Part shown: piece by piece, positions 1-7,669 of the stretch
Position numbering within the stretch: position 1 is the first letter of the stretch
How the letters are laid out: each line of letters starts with the position of its first letter
Assembly (NCBI GenBank): GCA_964530325.1
Contig: CAZHAX010000027.1
Coordinates: 1 to 34,855, forward strand
Direction: 5' to 3'
DNA from: CAZHAX01 sp964530325
GTDB taxonomy: Bacteria; Chloroflexota; Anaerolineae; B4-G1
Length of the DNA stretch: 34,855 bases
Translations under genes and position numbers: made by a program
The notes under the pieces: model-generated
The model's input: the letters and a program-made list of their open reading frames with translations, nothing else
What the model was told of the DNA's origin: nothing
Databases searched by the model: none

Positions 1-290
1 CGGGGAAAGGATGCGCGCGCGACTATACCACAAAGGGCAGCAGTCGGCAACTGAGAGCATGCGAGGGTGTGGAGAAAGCCGCCGTGCGACCAGCCGGCGG
101 GCGGCGGAGAATGGCAGACTACAGAGGCACGGAATCCACGGAGGACACGAAGGATGAGGGTGTCCGGGATCAGGAATCGGGTGAGCGGCTTGATGCAGCG
201 AGCACGACGCTGACTGCTCTCGGTGGCTGATACCTACCCCTGCTCACTCTGTGCTGGTTCTTCCCTCGGCGGGAGGGGCGAGTCGGGGCA
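1..290. other. Left-edge stretch without a recognisable gene
   Basis: I see no convincing coding region, RNA gene or clear promoter here. Short open frames exist on both strands, but they have no good ribosome site and no recognisable protein motif. The stretch lies beyond the 3' end of the minus-strand operon that finishes at 328. Confidence 0.4.
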
Positions 291-291
291 G

Positions 292-322
292 GAGACCCGT
301 TCCGCTCGAGGGAATGGGTCTC
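292..322 (-). terminator. Hairpin after the Trm112/GIY-YIG operon
   Basis: A 12-pair stem (292-303 with 311-322, one G-T pair) with a 7-nt loop begins five bases past the TAG of the DUF123 gene on the minus strand. No clear T-run follows on that strand, so the hairpin may slow or end transcription but is not a textbook intrinsic terminator. Confidence 0.5.
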
Positions 323-327
323 TTCGG

Positions 328-762
328 CTAGAGATCCTCAAGCACCACAGCTTCACCGCAGGCCCGGGCTACAGCCGCTCGGCCTGGAGGCGAGGTGAAG
401 CGCAGAAGATGACTGGCGCAGCGGCAGTCGCTCGAGCCGAAGCCTGGAGCTGGGGTGGAGGCGCCCTCCAGCCTGGCCAGCGCTGCCGCCCAAGTGCATT
501 CCAGTCGGTCGCCTCCGATTGCGTACCACACAGCTATCGGCCTGGCGCGGGCGAGCAATGCGTCTATGTGCCAGTGCGCCTTTGAGTTCGGCCGAAGGTG
601 GCGGCCGATACGGGTGGCGAGCCCGCCCGGGCCGAGGGCGCTGCCGACGTAGGTGTAGCAGCCTCGTGGGAAGCGGTGGCTACCAAGCGCACCGACGGTG
701 ATGGTGGCGTCTGCCTGGAGCTGTAGGACCAGGACGTACGTGCCGGGAAGGCTAGGGGGCAT
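328..762 (-). CDS. DUF123 / GIY-YIG-like domain protein
   Basis: This 144-residue protein opens with GTYVLVLQL and continues with a GCYTYVGSALGPGGLATRIGRH block and an HWHIDALL motif. That is the pattern of the DUF123 family, related to the GIY-YIG nuclease fold and sometimes fused to endonuclease III. The YVGSALG segment and following arginine correspond to the GIY-YIG strand and active-site region. Family members are usually predicted to act on nucleic acid, but no substrate is established as far as I know. A C-terminal Cys pair (CRCASHLL) is present. The ATG overlaps the end of the upstream membrane-protein gene by 11 bases, so the two are probably translationally coupled. It is the last gene of a three-gene operon and is followed by a hairpin. 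Confidence 0.8.
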   Translation of the reverse strand: MPPSLPGTYVLVLQLQADATITVGALGSHRFPRGCYTYVGSALGPGGLATRIGRHLRPNSKAHWHIDALLARARPIAVWYAIGGDRLECTWAAALARLEGASTPAPGFGSSDCRCASHLLRFTSPPGRAAVARACGEAVVLEDL

Positions 763-982
763 AGACGCGCCGCTGCCAGACGACGCCGGCGCCCCAGGCG
801 GTAATGCTTCCTATGGCGATGAGCGCTGCCCCCACGCCGTCGAGGAGGCGCACGGTGTTGTCCTCACCGAGCTGCAGGAGGACCGGGCCTTCGTACTGGG
901 CAGGGGCCATCAACGCCGCCAGGCCGGCCAGCAGCAGCACCACGCTGACCGTGGCCAGGCCCATCACCTTCCAGCTTCTCAT
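752..982 (-). CDS. Small two-TM membrane protein
   Basis: The protein is 76 residues from the internal ATG at 982. I prefer this start to the longer frame beginning at 1018 because it lies just past the Trm112 stop (987-989), with a GAG-type ribosome site overlapping that stop. It has two hydrophobic segments: one near the N-terminus (VMGLATVSVVLLLAGLAALM) and one near the C-terminus (LIAIGSITAWGAGVVW). A short polar stretch, EGPVLLQLGEDNTVRLLDG, lies between them. I recognise no family. Its position between a Trm112-like gene and a DUF123 gene, with overlaps at both ends, suggests one transcript but gives no clear function. Confidence 0.6.
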   Translation of the reverse strand: MRSWKVMGLATVSVVLLLAGLAALMAPAQYEGPVLLQLGEDNTVRLLDGVGAALIAIGSITAWGAGVVWQRRVYAP

Positions 983-986
983 GCAG

Positions 987-1232
987 CTACTCGGAAGGTG
1001 GCGGTACAGGCAGGTCATCCACAGCCACGGAGATCCACTTGTCGCCCTCTTCGACCAGCATGACCGGGATGTCCTCGCGGATGGGATACTTACGGCGGCA
1101 CTTCCGCTCCTGGCACACGAGCCAGCAATCGTGGAGCAGCTCGAGACGGCCGGGATCGTCGCCGGGCGCGCGCGTCTCGCCGCTCACGCAGTGGGGGCAC
1201 CTCAGAATGGCCAGAAGCTCTTTGTCGATCAT
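987..1232 (-). CDS. Trm112-family zinc-binding protein
   Basis: This 81-residue protein starts MIDKELLAILRCPHC and contains a second Cys pair (CQERKC) followed by YPIREDIPVMLVEE. That is the standard layout of the bacterial Trm112/YcaR family: a small zinc-ribbon-like fold with a hallmark 'YPI..GIPVML' segment. In eukaryotes Trm112 activates several methyltransferases; the role of bacterial members is less certain. I chose the ATG at 1232 over the upstream TTG at 1238 because GAGAGGG lies six bases before it and the protein then begins as the family usually does. It is the first gene of a minus-strand operon served by the promoter at 1275-1302. Confidence 0.85.
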   Translation of the reverse strand: MIDKELLAILRCPHCVSGETRAPGDDPGRLELLHDCWLVCQERKCRRKYPIREDIPVMLVEEGDKWISVAVDDLPVPPPSE

Positions 1233-1274
1233 CTTCAACCCTCTCTTGCCGGGATTCAGTGGCCGGACACGGTT

Positions 1275-1302
1275 AGTATATCACAGCTGATAGGCCGGTC
1301 AA
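1275..1302 (-). promoter_or_regulatory. SigmaA-type promoter for the Trm112 operon
   Basis: On the minus strand TTGACC (1302-1297) and TATACT (1280-1275) are separated by 16 nt, about 40 bases upstream of the Trm112 start. The same TATACT -10 recurs at other predicted promoters in this window. Confidence 0.65.
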
Positions 1303-1364
1303 GGGTGGGAACTGCCAGGGCCAGGACGTCGCTGCCACGCGGCCGGAGCCGCCAGCCGTTCGCC

Positions 1365-1461
1365 CTGCTGCTGGCACGATGTAGCAGCAGGGGCGGACAT
1401 GCTCGCCAAGCACGCGCGATGCTCGAGCGCAGGGATGCCGAGCGAGTTGCGGCATCCCTGC
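1365..1461. other. Two intergenic hairpins between divergent promoters
   Basis: An 8-bp stem (1365-1372 with 1383-1390) is followed by a perfect 12-bp stem (1429-1440 with 1450-1461, 9-nt loop). The pair sits between the leftward promoter at 1275-1302 and the rightward one at 1497-1525, so neither hairpin is in a predicted leader. It could be an operator, an insulator, a remnant terminator or a small RNA. The rest of 1303-1496 shows nothing else I can name. Confidence 0.35.
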
Positions 1462-1496
1462 TGCCTGGCGGGGCGCGCACCATACGAAATGCGGAC

Positions 1497-1525
1497 TTGC
1501 TCTACTGTGCGCCTTCCGGTACAAT
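1497..1525 (+). promoter_or_regulatory. Possible promoter for the methyltransferase-like gene
   Basis: TTGCTC (1497-1502) and TACAAT (1520-1525) are separated by 17 nt, about 80 bases before the GTG start at 1606. The match is moderate, with three to four of six bases at -35 and five of six at -10. Confidence 0.45.
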
Positions 1526-1605
1526 GCTGCTGGCCGCTGTAGGATGGTCAACCCCGGCGGCATTTCCAGCGTCTTCAGGGCGAGGTCCCAGCGAGGAGGC
1601 GTGCC

Positions 1606-2613
1606 GTGAAGGGCAGGGCATTGGGGGCAGACATCGGTTTGTTGTTGCTGGCCGTCGTGTTCACCGCTGCCCTCACCTTCGCCACTATCGAGTTGCCCGG
1701 AGAGCTGGCCCGTCTCGTCGACGATCTGTTCCAGGTCCAGGATATCCACCCCTGCGTCGAGCCGGACCGCATCGAGCAGTTCTTGGGCAGCGTGCGCCCG
1801 ATCGGCTATATCTGTCTGGCCATTGTCGTCCTTCTTGTCGTCGTCGGTCTCGTCGCCGGCCGAAGGCGGCTTCCGCAGCTGGGTGCCATTCTCCTTTTCC
1901 TGCCGACATTCGGCTACTTCGCCATCTATATGTTCTTCCTGGCCGGGCTGGGCATGCTGCGGCTGTTGTGGCTCCCATTCTGGGGACCGCTGATCAAGCT
2001 GGGCGACGTCGCCTATGTGCCCTACATGATAGCGGTCGGACCCTTTGCCCTGGCCGGGATCGACGTGCGGCGGACGCTGGCTTTCCTGGCTGTAGGGCTG
2101 GGGCTGTTTGTCTTCTTCCTCGGGACACTGGCCTGGTTCAGGGCCAAGTTGGCCAAGAAGGGCACGGCCGACTCCTGGATCTATCGTTTCTCACGCCACC
2201 CGCAGTACCTGGGCTGGATAGTGTGGAGCTACGGCCTCATGCTGCTGGCCACGCTGCAGCCGGTGGTCAGGGGGGGAGAGAACCCCGGGGCCAGCCTCCC
2301 CTGGCTCGTCTCCTCTCTGGTCATCGTCTGCGTGGCCCTGGGCGAGGAGATCAGGATGAAGAAGGAGCGGGCCAGCGAGTACGACGCCTATCGGGCGCGG
2401 ACTCCGTTCCTCATTCCTCTGCCCAAGTTCGTATTTCGCCTGATCAGCGCCCCGCTGCGGGCGGTGCTGGGCAAGGAGGCGCCGGAGAGCGGCGCCGAGG
2501 TGCTGGTTACATTCTGCGTCTACTTGGCGATTCTCATCCTCCTATCGCTGCCCTTCTACCTGCTCGACTACCCCGGAGGGATTGGCTGGTCCGCGTGGGG
2601 CTCGGCGTACTAG
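1606..2613 (+). CDS. Isoprenylcysteine carboxyl methyltransferase-like membrane protein
   Basis: This 335-residue polytopic protein starts at a GTG with GAGGAGG six bases upstream. It has roughly seven to eight hydrophobic segments. Near residues 188-205 it carries FSRHPQYLGWIVWSYGLML, and near 246-270 GEEIRMKKERASEYDAYRARTPF. The RHPxYxG motif followed later by EExxxxxxxxxYxxYxxR(V/T)P is the signature of the ICMT/PEMT-like membrane methyltransferase superfamily, in which these residues bind S-adenosylmethionine and the lipid or thiol substrate. The actual substrate cannot be told from sequence; bacterial members are often annotated only as isoprenylcysteine carboxyl methyltransferase family. 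The N-terminal half is more divergent than the catalytic C-terminal half. Confidence 0.75.
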   Translation: MKGRALGADIGLLLLAVVFTAALTFATIELPGELARLVDDLFQVQDIHPCVEPDRIEQFLGSVRPIGYICLAIVVLLVVVGLVAGRRRLPQLGAILLFLPTFGYFAIYMFFLAGLGMLRLLWLPFWGPLIKLGDVAYVPYMIAVGPFALAGIDVRRTLAFLAVGLGLFVFFLGTLAWFRAKLAKKGTADSWIYRFSRHPQYLGWIVWSYGLMLLATLQPVVRGGENPGASLPWLVSSLVIVCVALGEEIRMKKERASEYDAYRARTPFLIPLPKFVFRLISAPLRAVLGKEAPESGAEVLVTFCVYLAILILLSLPFYLLDYPGGIGWSAWGSAY

Positions 2614-2783
2614 CCACGGGACAAGGCAAGGAACTCGGCCCGCCCGGGTGGCAACGAGACGGAATACAACGTGGGCCCATCGGGAGTTGGGGAGGGGATG
2701 CTGCGGAATCGTCTTGAGGCCGTGTGACCTGAGTGCGCTTTCGCTTGGCGCGTAGTGCAGTAGCGCGGAAAGGAGGTCGTGCG

Positions 2784-4121
2784 GTGAACGGATGGAGGTC
2801 TCGAGGGCTGGTTGTGTCGCTGATGGTGCCGGCGCTGGTGCTCTTCTCCGCTGCAGCCGCAGTCGCGGATAGCGGGCCCGGGGTCGTCATCCCCTGCACT
2901 GAGCACGATTGGGAGGTAGACGGAGCCGTCTGCGACGCAGAGCGGGCTGCCAGCGCGGACGTGCCTACAGGCGCAGGTCTGCCCCTCAGTGCTCGGAGTA
3001 TGAGCTGCGACGACGACCTGTATCTGGCGTTCGAGGCGGAGGGGGAATGGGACGAGATCTTCGCCGTCTTCGACAACGGCGACGGGAGCCTGTACGACAC
3101 CGGTGACACGATCGTCCGCTGCAGCCCCCAGAGCTGTGAGCAGTGGGAGTACGTTGGGCCCTACGATTTCGAAGAGGTCTGCCAGCTGCCCAGCGCGGTG
3201 AGCGAGACCGCAGTTGAGGTCGAGCTCCCGATGGAATGCGTGCAGGAGGGTGAAGGAGCGCTCGTCGTCGGGATGATGCGGGACGAGGTGGAGCTGATCA
3301 GTGATCCTGTCGACGTCTCCTTCGGGGAGTGCGCCGAGGAAGCGCCTCCACTTCCCACCGAGACGCCGGTCGGCGGCCAGCCGGTAGCGGCTGCGGCCAC
3401 GGCGACTCCGCCTGGGGGAGGGGCACCGGTCGAGCCGCAGCCCAGCGGCGCGGGTGGCGACGGGCTGCCGGGGTGGCTGCTGCCGCTGCTGGGTCTGCTC
3501 GGGCTGGGCGGGCTGCTGGCGCTTCTGTTCTGGCTGCTGGGGCGCAAGCGAAAGAAGCGCGACCCCTGCGAGGAGTGGTGGAACAACTGCGTAGAGTCGC
3601 CACCCGTAGGCTACGAACGGGGTGCCCGGGCCAGCTGCGACAACGGGCGAAAGCCGCGCGTGGACCCCAAGGCGGAACGGATTGCGAAGCTGGAGGAGGG
3701 CATCCGCACGCTTGAGGAGCAGCCGCCTTCGCCGCAGCGGGACAAGAACATCGAAACCCTGCGGGGCGATGTGTGGTCTGCCAAGAACATGTCGGATACG
3801 ACGGAGGTCCGCGATTCTGACGGAGCGGATCTCAGTGCGACGGTCAGAGGCGTGCCGGAGGGTGTCCCCCACACGATGGAATGGATAGTGGACACGCGTG
3901 ACGGGAAGAAGCCTATCGGCACAGGCACGAAGGCTCACCTCTCTCCCCAGGAGCTGAAGAAGCTGGCCGACAGCAGCCCGGTGACCGGTGTGGTGAGGAC
4001 CTACGTCGCGGTCACCGTCTGCCCCGGCACGCCGTATGAAAAGACGTTCTGGTCGCCCTGCCTGCAGATCGTGCCGCTGCCAGAGGCGGCCTATCAGCTG
4101 GGAGAGATGAAGTGGCAGTAA
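2784..4121 (+). CDS. Secreted/anchored Cys-rich protein with cytosolic tail
   Basis: The protein is 445 residues from the GTG at 2784, chosen because AAAGGAGGT lies six bases upstream. The in-frame codons back to 2733 have no such site. It begins with a signal peptide (predicted cleavage after AAAAVA, near residue 29). An acidic ectodomain with about eight cysteines and a Pro/Gly/Ala-rich stalk follow. One transmembrane helix lies near residues 232-252 and is followed by RKRKKR, so the last ~190 residues should be cytosolic. The cytosolic part has a short charged helical region (AERIAKLEEGIRTLEEQ) and a beta-rich end. I recognise no family. The layout suggests a sensor or envelope protein. 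It is followed closely by another membrane protein and probably shares a transcript with it. Confidence 0.7.
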   Translation: MNGWRSRGLVVSLMVPALVLFSAAAAVADSGPGVVIPCTEHDWEVDGAVCDAERAASADVPTGAGLPLSARSMSCDDDLYLAFEAEGEWDEIFAVFDNGDGSLYDTGDTIVRCSPQSCEQWEYVGPYDFEEVCQLPSAVSETAVEVELPMECVQEGEGALVVGMMRDEVELISDPVDVSFGECAEEAPPLPTETPVGGQPVAAAATATPPGGGAPVEPQPSGAGGDGLPGWLLPLLGLLGLGGLLALLFWLLGRKRKKRDPCEEWWNNCVESPPVGYERGARASCDNGRKPRVDPKAERIAKLEEGIRTLEEQPPSPQRDKNIETLRGDVWSAKNMSDTTEVRDSDGADLSATVRGVPEGVPHTMEWIVDTRDGKKPIGTGTKAHLSPQELKKLADSSPVTGVVRTYVAVTVCPGTPYEKTFWSPCLQIVPLPEAAYQLGEMKWQ

Positions 4122-4167
4122 GCGGCTGTACGAGCGGCAGCTGAATGGGGCACACGGGGTAGCAGCG

Positions 4168-4740
4168 ATGCTGCCGGGAGCTGGCAAGGCAGGCCTGGGC
4201 AATGGCCTCGCGGCGGGCCTGGCGATCCACTGGCTGTTCTGGGCGCCTCTGACCGAGCTCGTGTACTGCATGGAGCTGCCAGGGCTGGTGGTCAACTGCC
4301 TCGGCGTCGCCGCGGTGCTGGCGCTGCTCGCCGCGGTGCTCACGATAGGATCTAGGGCCGTTCGCCTGGCGGGCGACAGGGCGCGCACCACCCGGGCGGC
4401 CCTCACCATCGGAGCTGGGGCGGGGCTGCTGGCGGGGCTGTCCGTCTACTTCATCGTGGCCGTGATAGGAGCCTGGCTTGTTCAGTCTGGAGTGCCGCTC
4501 GTCTGTGATATGATGGGCGCGATCGAGCTGGGCACTGCTGCCGCCAGGGAGGCGCTGGCGCAAGCGGCCTGTGAAGCAGCCCCGGCTCCCCTTCTCGTGC
4601 TGGGCGCCTGCCTGGCGCTGGGAGGCCTGCTGGGGGGTTTCGAAGGTCTGGTGTACGCGCTCTTTCGGCTAAGGCAGGAGCCTGCATGCGAGGACGCGGA
4701 AGCACCGCCGGACGGCGGGGCCGCCGGGGCCGAGCCGTAG
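4168..4740 (+). CDS. Four-TM membrane protein of unknown function
   Basis: This 190-residue, strongly hydrophobic protein has about four transmembrane segments, roughly at residues 10-30, 40-62, 80-105 and 140-168. Small residues (Ala, Gly, Leu) dominate. A charged loop (SRAVRLAGDRARTTR) follows the second segment, and the tail is acidic and Pro/Gly-rich. No catalytic motif is visible. It lies 46 bases after the Cys-rich anchored protein on the same strand. The ribosome site before the ATG at 4168 is weak, so the exact start is uncertain. Confidence 0.6.
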   Translation: MLPGAGKAGLGNGLAAGLAIHWLFWAPLTELVYCMELPGLVVNCLGVAAVLALLAAVLTIGSRAVRLAGDRARTTRAALTIGAGAGLLAGLSVYFIVAVIGAWLVQSGVPLVCDMMGAIELGTAAAREALAQAACEAAPAPLLVLGACLALGGLLGGFEGLVYALFRLRQEPACEDAEAPPDGGAAGAEP

Positions 4741-4834
4741 TGTGCGAGGAGGATCACCTGAGGGCGATCGGCCTCAGGCTGGCCACCATGGATGCGAATC
4801 GAAGGACGGTGGACAACCGAAAGGAGACAACGAA

Positions 4835-5017
4835 GTGAGAATCAGACTATCTCCCCCGAAGGCGGGCACCTGGCTTGTGGCGGTGTTGCTGGGGCTGGTC
4901 GCGATACTGCTGCACTGGGGTCCGCTATCGATCCGGTTCCTCAACATAGACGACTTCTGGCTCCTGGCTTTCGGTTTCGCGCTGCTGGTGCTGGGCACTC
5001 TGTTCAGAGGACTCTAG
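4835..5017 (+). CDS. Small two-TM membrane protein
   Basis: The protein is 60 residues from the GTG at 4835. AAAGGAGA upstream supports this start over the longer in-frame ORF beginning at 4742, whose extra N-terminus is polar and has no ribosome site. Two hydrophobic helices (TWLVAVLLGLVAILLHW and WLLAFGFALLVLGTLF) are joined by a short loop, PLSIRFLNIDD. The layout resembles small hypothetical membrane proteins of bacteria, but I cannot name a family. It ends the plus-strand cluster just before the terminator at 5054-5083. Confidence 0.6.
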   Translation: MRIRLSPPKAGTWLVAVLLGLVAILLHWGPLSIRFLNIDDFWLLAFGFALLVLGTLFRGL

Positions 5018-5053
5018 CCAACCGGCAGCTGGCCTGACGACGGATAGGCACAA

Positions 5054-5083
5054 GGGGCCCCGCGACCGGCGTCGCGGGGCCCC
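5054..5083. terminator. Perfect GC-rich hairpin between convergent genes
   Basis: A perfect 13-bp stem (5054-5066 with 5071-5083) has a CGGC loop. It lies between the plus-strand gene ending at 5017 and ahcY ending at 5110 on the minus strand. No long T-run follows on either side, but the symmetry and position suit a bidirectional terminator. Confidence 0.7.
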
Positions 5084-5109
5084 GTCATGCTATCTACTCG
5101 CCGGCTCAG

Positions 5110-6381
5110 CTACGTTCCTTGCTCCCAGGAGGCGAGGTACTTCTCCTGCTCCGGCGTCAGCTTGTCGATCTCGACGCCCATCGCCTGCAGCTTGAGGCGG
5201 GCGATCTGGCGGTCTATGTCCTGCGGTACAGCGTAGACAGTCCGCTCCAGCTCGCCGGCGTGCCTGATCAAGTACTCGGCGCAGAGGGCCTGGTTGGCGA
5301 AGGACATATCCATCACTGCGCTCGGGTGCCCCTCCGCCGCGGCCAGGTTGACCAGCCGCCCTTCCGCCAGCAGGAAGATGCGGCGACCGTCCGGGAGCAC
5401 GTACTCGTCGACCGAAGGACGAACCCGGCGAGGCTTACCCTGGGCCATCTTCTGCAGGGCCTGGATGTTGACCTCCACGTTGAAGTGGCCTGAGTTGGCG
5501 ACCACCGCGCCGTCCTTCATCGCCTCGAAGTGGTGGGCGTCGACGACGTTGATGTCGCCGGTCGAGGTGATGAACACGTCCCCCAGAGGCGCAGCGTCCT
5601 CCATAGGCATAACGCGGAAGCCGTCCATCACCGCCTCCAGCGCTTTGAGGTGGTCGACCTCGGTAACGATCACGTTCGCGCCCAGCCCCTTCGCGCGCAT
5701 GGTTATGCCGCGGCTGCACCAGCCGTAGCCGGCGACGACAACAGTCTTGCCGGCAATGAGCAGGTTGGTGGCTCGTATGACACCGTCGAGCGTCGACTGG
5801 CCGGTGCCGTACCGGTTGTCGAAGAGATGCTTGGTCAGCGCGTCGTTGACGGCAACTATTGGGTAGCGGAGTACGCCGTCGTTGGCCATCGCCCGCAGGC
5901 GGATCACGCCGGTCGTCGTCTCCTCGGTGCCACCGATCACGCCGTCGATCAGGTCGGTTCGCTCCTTGTGCAGTGTGCTGACCAGGTCTGCGCCGTCGTC
6001 CATCGTGATCTGAGGCTTGTGGTCGAGCGCGGCGTGGATGTGCTGGTAGTAGGTCTCGTTGTCCTCGCCCCTGATGGCGTAGACAGGTATCTCGTAGAAC
6101 GAGGCCAGCGCGGCGGCGACATCGTCCTGCGTTGAGAGCGGGTTCGAGGCTGTGAGCACCACCTCGGCGCCACCCGCCTGGAGCGTCCGGGCCAGGTTGG
6201 CCGTCTCGGTGGTGATGTGCAGGCAGGCCGCCAGGCGCGTCCCCTGGAGCGGCTTCTCCTTGGCGAATCGCTCCTGGATCAGACGGAGAACGGGCATTTC
6301 CCGCTCCGCCCAGTCGATGCGCAGCCGGCCGGCCGGGGCCAGCCCCAGGTCTTTGATGTCGTAGTCTTTCTTCTTCGGCAT
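5110..6381 (-). CDS. ahcY: Adenosylhomocysteinase
   Basis: S-adenosylhomocysteine hydrolase splits SAH into homocysteine and adenosine in the cytosol, relieving product inhibition of methyltransferases. The 423-residue sequence shows the family motifs: CLHITTETANLA with the substrate His near 55, GTEETTTGVIRL with the Glu pair near 153, NDALTKHLFDNRYGTGQST with the Asn-Asp and Lys near 179-184, and the NAD-binding GYGWCSRG at 218-225. ITSTGDINV follows. It is shorter than eukaryotic enzymes and lacks the usual C-terminal Lys/Tyr tail, ending in EQEKYLASWEQGT, as in the compact bacterial/archaeal forms. GGAGG precedes the ATG. The gene lies 35 bases after the xdhC-like gene and probably shares its promoter. 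Confidence 0.95.
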   Translation of the reverse strand: MPKKKDYDIKDLGLAPAGRLRIDWAEREMPVLRLIQERFAKEKPLQGTRLAACLHITTETANLARTLQAGGAEVVLTASNPLSTQDDVAAALASFYEIPVYAIRGEDNETYYQHIHAALDHKPQITMDDGADLVSTLHKERTDLIDGVIGGTEETTTGVIRLRAMANDGVLRYPIVAVNDALTKHLFDNRYGTGQSTLDGVIRATNLLIAGKTVVVAGYGWCSRGITMRAKGLGANVIVTEVDHLKALEAVMDGFRVMPMEDAAPLGDVFITSTGDINVVDAHHFEAMKDGAVVANSGHFNVEVNIQALQKMAQGKPRRVRPSVDEYVLPDGRRIFLLAEGRLVNLAAAEGHPSAVMDMSFANQALCAEYLIRHAGELERTVYAVPQDIDRQIARLKLQAMGVEIDKLTPEQEKYLASWEQGT

Positions 6382-6416
6382 AGGCGCCTCCTCGAGCTAT
6401 CTTGCTGATATCGGTG

Positions 6417-7427
6417 TCACGACCGGCCTGGAATGCGGCCGGTGCGACCGTTCCTGACGGCGACTACCTCCGCGATCACGGCCAGCGCGATCTCGGCTGG
6501 GCTCTGCCCGCCCAAATCGAGGCCCACCGGGCCGTGGATGCGGGAGATCTGCTGCTCGGAGAAGCCCTCCTGCCTGAGCGCCTCGTGCCTGCGGGCCTGT
6601 GCGACGTGCGATCCGAGCAGGCCAACGTAGGCTGCCTCGCTCCTCAGCGCCACGCGCAGCGCGGGCAGGTCGAACTTCGGATCGTGCGACAGGATGGCCA
6701 CGTAGTGCTGCCGGCCGAGCGCGTCTCGCTGGAGTGCTTTCTGCGGCCAGGCAACGGTCAGTTCGTCTGCTTCCGGGAATCGCTCCGCCGTGGCAAAGGC
6801 AGCCCTGGCGTCTATTACGCGTGTCCTGAACCCGAGTATGTGGGACAACGTGACCAGGCTTCTGCCAGCCTCGGTCGCTCCGACGACGACGAGCGTCGGC
6901 CGGGGCAGAAAGACCTGCAGGAAGACGTCTCCTTGTGGGCCCTGGCGAAGCTCCGCAAGCGGCGTTGCCGGCTTCTCCTCCACCACGCCTGCCAGCGAAC
7001 GATCGCCCAGCTGCCTTCCATCCGGCCAGGCCAGGAGGTGGGCGCCTGTGGTCAGATCGGTGGCCAGGACCATGGTCTCCTCGTCGGCAAGTGCCTCAAT
7101 CAGCGTGTGATGGAGCGCTGCCAGCTGCTCGACGTAGACCTCGATCGATCCCCCGCAGGCGAGCCCGATCTGCAGGCTGTCCTCGCCGACCGCGCCGTAG
7201 CGCAATCGCTTCGGCGGGCCGCCGGCAAGCACGCTCTGGGCCTCCTCCACGATCGCCGACTCCAGGCAGCCGCCACTGATCGAGCCGGCAATGAGCCCGG
7301 ACGCCGCTGTCGCCATCTGCGCCCCGGGAGGCCTTGGCGAAGAGCCCTCCGCCTGGACGACCGTGGCCAGGGCGATGGTCTCCCCAGAGGCTTGCCACAG
7401 AGCCAGATCGCCGAGTATGTCCCTCAT
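6417..7427 (-). CDS. XdhC/CoxI-family protein
   Basis: The protein is 336 residues from the ATG at 7427. The frame stays open upstream to 7640, but that part would run across a good promoter and matches nothing, so I exclude it. The N-terminus (DILGDLALWQASGETIALATVVQAEGSSPR) and the motifs ISGGCLES and LACGGSIEVYVE mark the XdhC/CoxI domain. The C-terminal half has a Rossmann-type glycine motif (VVVGATEAGRSL) and ends GLDLGGQSPAEIALAVIAEVVAVRNGR, typical of the XdhC Rossmann domain. Known members bind molybdenum cofactor and help sulfurate and insert it into xanthine dehydrogenase-like enzymes. No such enzyme is encoded in this window, so its client is unknown. It leads a two-gene unit with ahcY. 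Confidence 0.9.
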   Translation of the reverse strand: MRDILGDLALWQASGETIALATVVQAEGSSPRPPGAQMATAASGLIAGSISGGCLESAIVEEAQSVLAGGPPKRLRYGAVGEDSLQIGLACGGSIEVYVEQLAALHHTLIEALADEETMVLATDLTTGAHLLAWPDGRQLGDRSLAGVVEEKPATPLAELRQGPQGDVFLQVFLPRPTLVVVGATEAGRSLVTLSHILGFRTRVIDARAAFATAERFPEADELTVAWPQKALQRDALGRQHYVAILSHDPKFDLPALRVALRSEAAYVGLLGSHVAQARRHEALRQEGFSEQQISRIHGPVGLDLGGQSPAEIALAVIAEVVAVRNGRTGRIPGRS

Positions 7428-7481
7428 GAGTGTGCTTGGCCGCGCCCGTGGTGTGTTCTGTAGTCTCAGGCGAGCCCGACG

Positions 7482-7510
7482 AGTATACCGCGCCTGGGTC
7501 GTTTTGTCTA
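7482..7510 (-). promoter_or_regulatory. SigmaA-type promoter for xdhC-ahcY
   Basis: On the minus strand TAGACA (7510-7505) and TATACT (7487-7482) are separated by 17 nt. A start of transcription near 7475 would leave a leader of about 50 bases before the xdhC ATG at 7427. This supports the short xdhC start. Confidence 0.65.
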
Positions 7511-7555
7511 GCAGGCTGATCGCCGCCTGGCCGGCGATCAGCGGCGCGGTTGGCC

Positions 7556-7584
7556 TTGGCCCGGGGCCAGGCCGGTGGTATAAT
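7556..7584 (+). promoter_or_regulatory. SigmaA-type promoter for the glycosyltransferase operon
   Basis: TTGGCC (7556-7561) and a perfect TATAAT (7579-7584) are separated by 17 nt, with TGG directly before the -10. It is divergent from the xdhC promoter and about 80 bases upstream of the first glycosyltransferase start. Confidence 0.65.
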
Positions 7585-7669
7585 CCACGCCTGTGGGTAC
7601 CTGCGGGGATGGTGCTCACCGTCCGCATTCGACAGCCCACGTGGGTTTGGCACTTCCCGGGAGATGATG

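Noticed and set aside
804..2717. Long plus-strand open frame of 637 codons
   Set aside because: It overlaps the Trm112 operon in antisense and the methyltransferase-like gene in another frame. Its Arg/Pro/Ala-rich product is typical of a GC-rich shadow frame.
2610..4409. Long minus-strand open frame of 599 codons
   Set aside because: It is antisense to the Cys-rich anchored protein, which has a signal peptide, a TM helix and a strong ribosome site. The antisense product has no recognisable domain.
7428..7640. N-terminal extension of the xdhC-like protein
   Set aside because: It overlaps two divergent promoters and matches nothing in the XdhC family, whose domain begins at the ATG at 7427.
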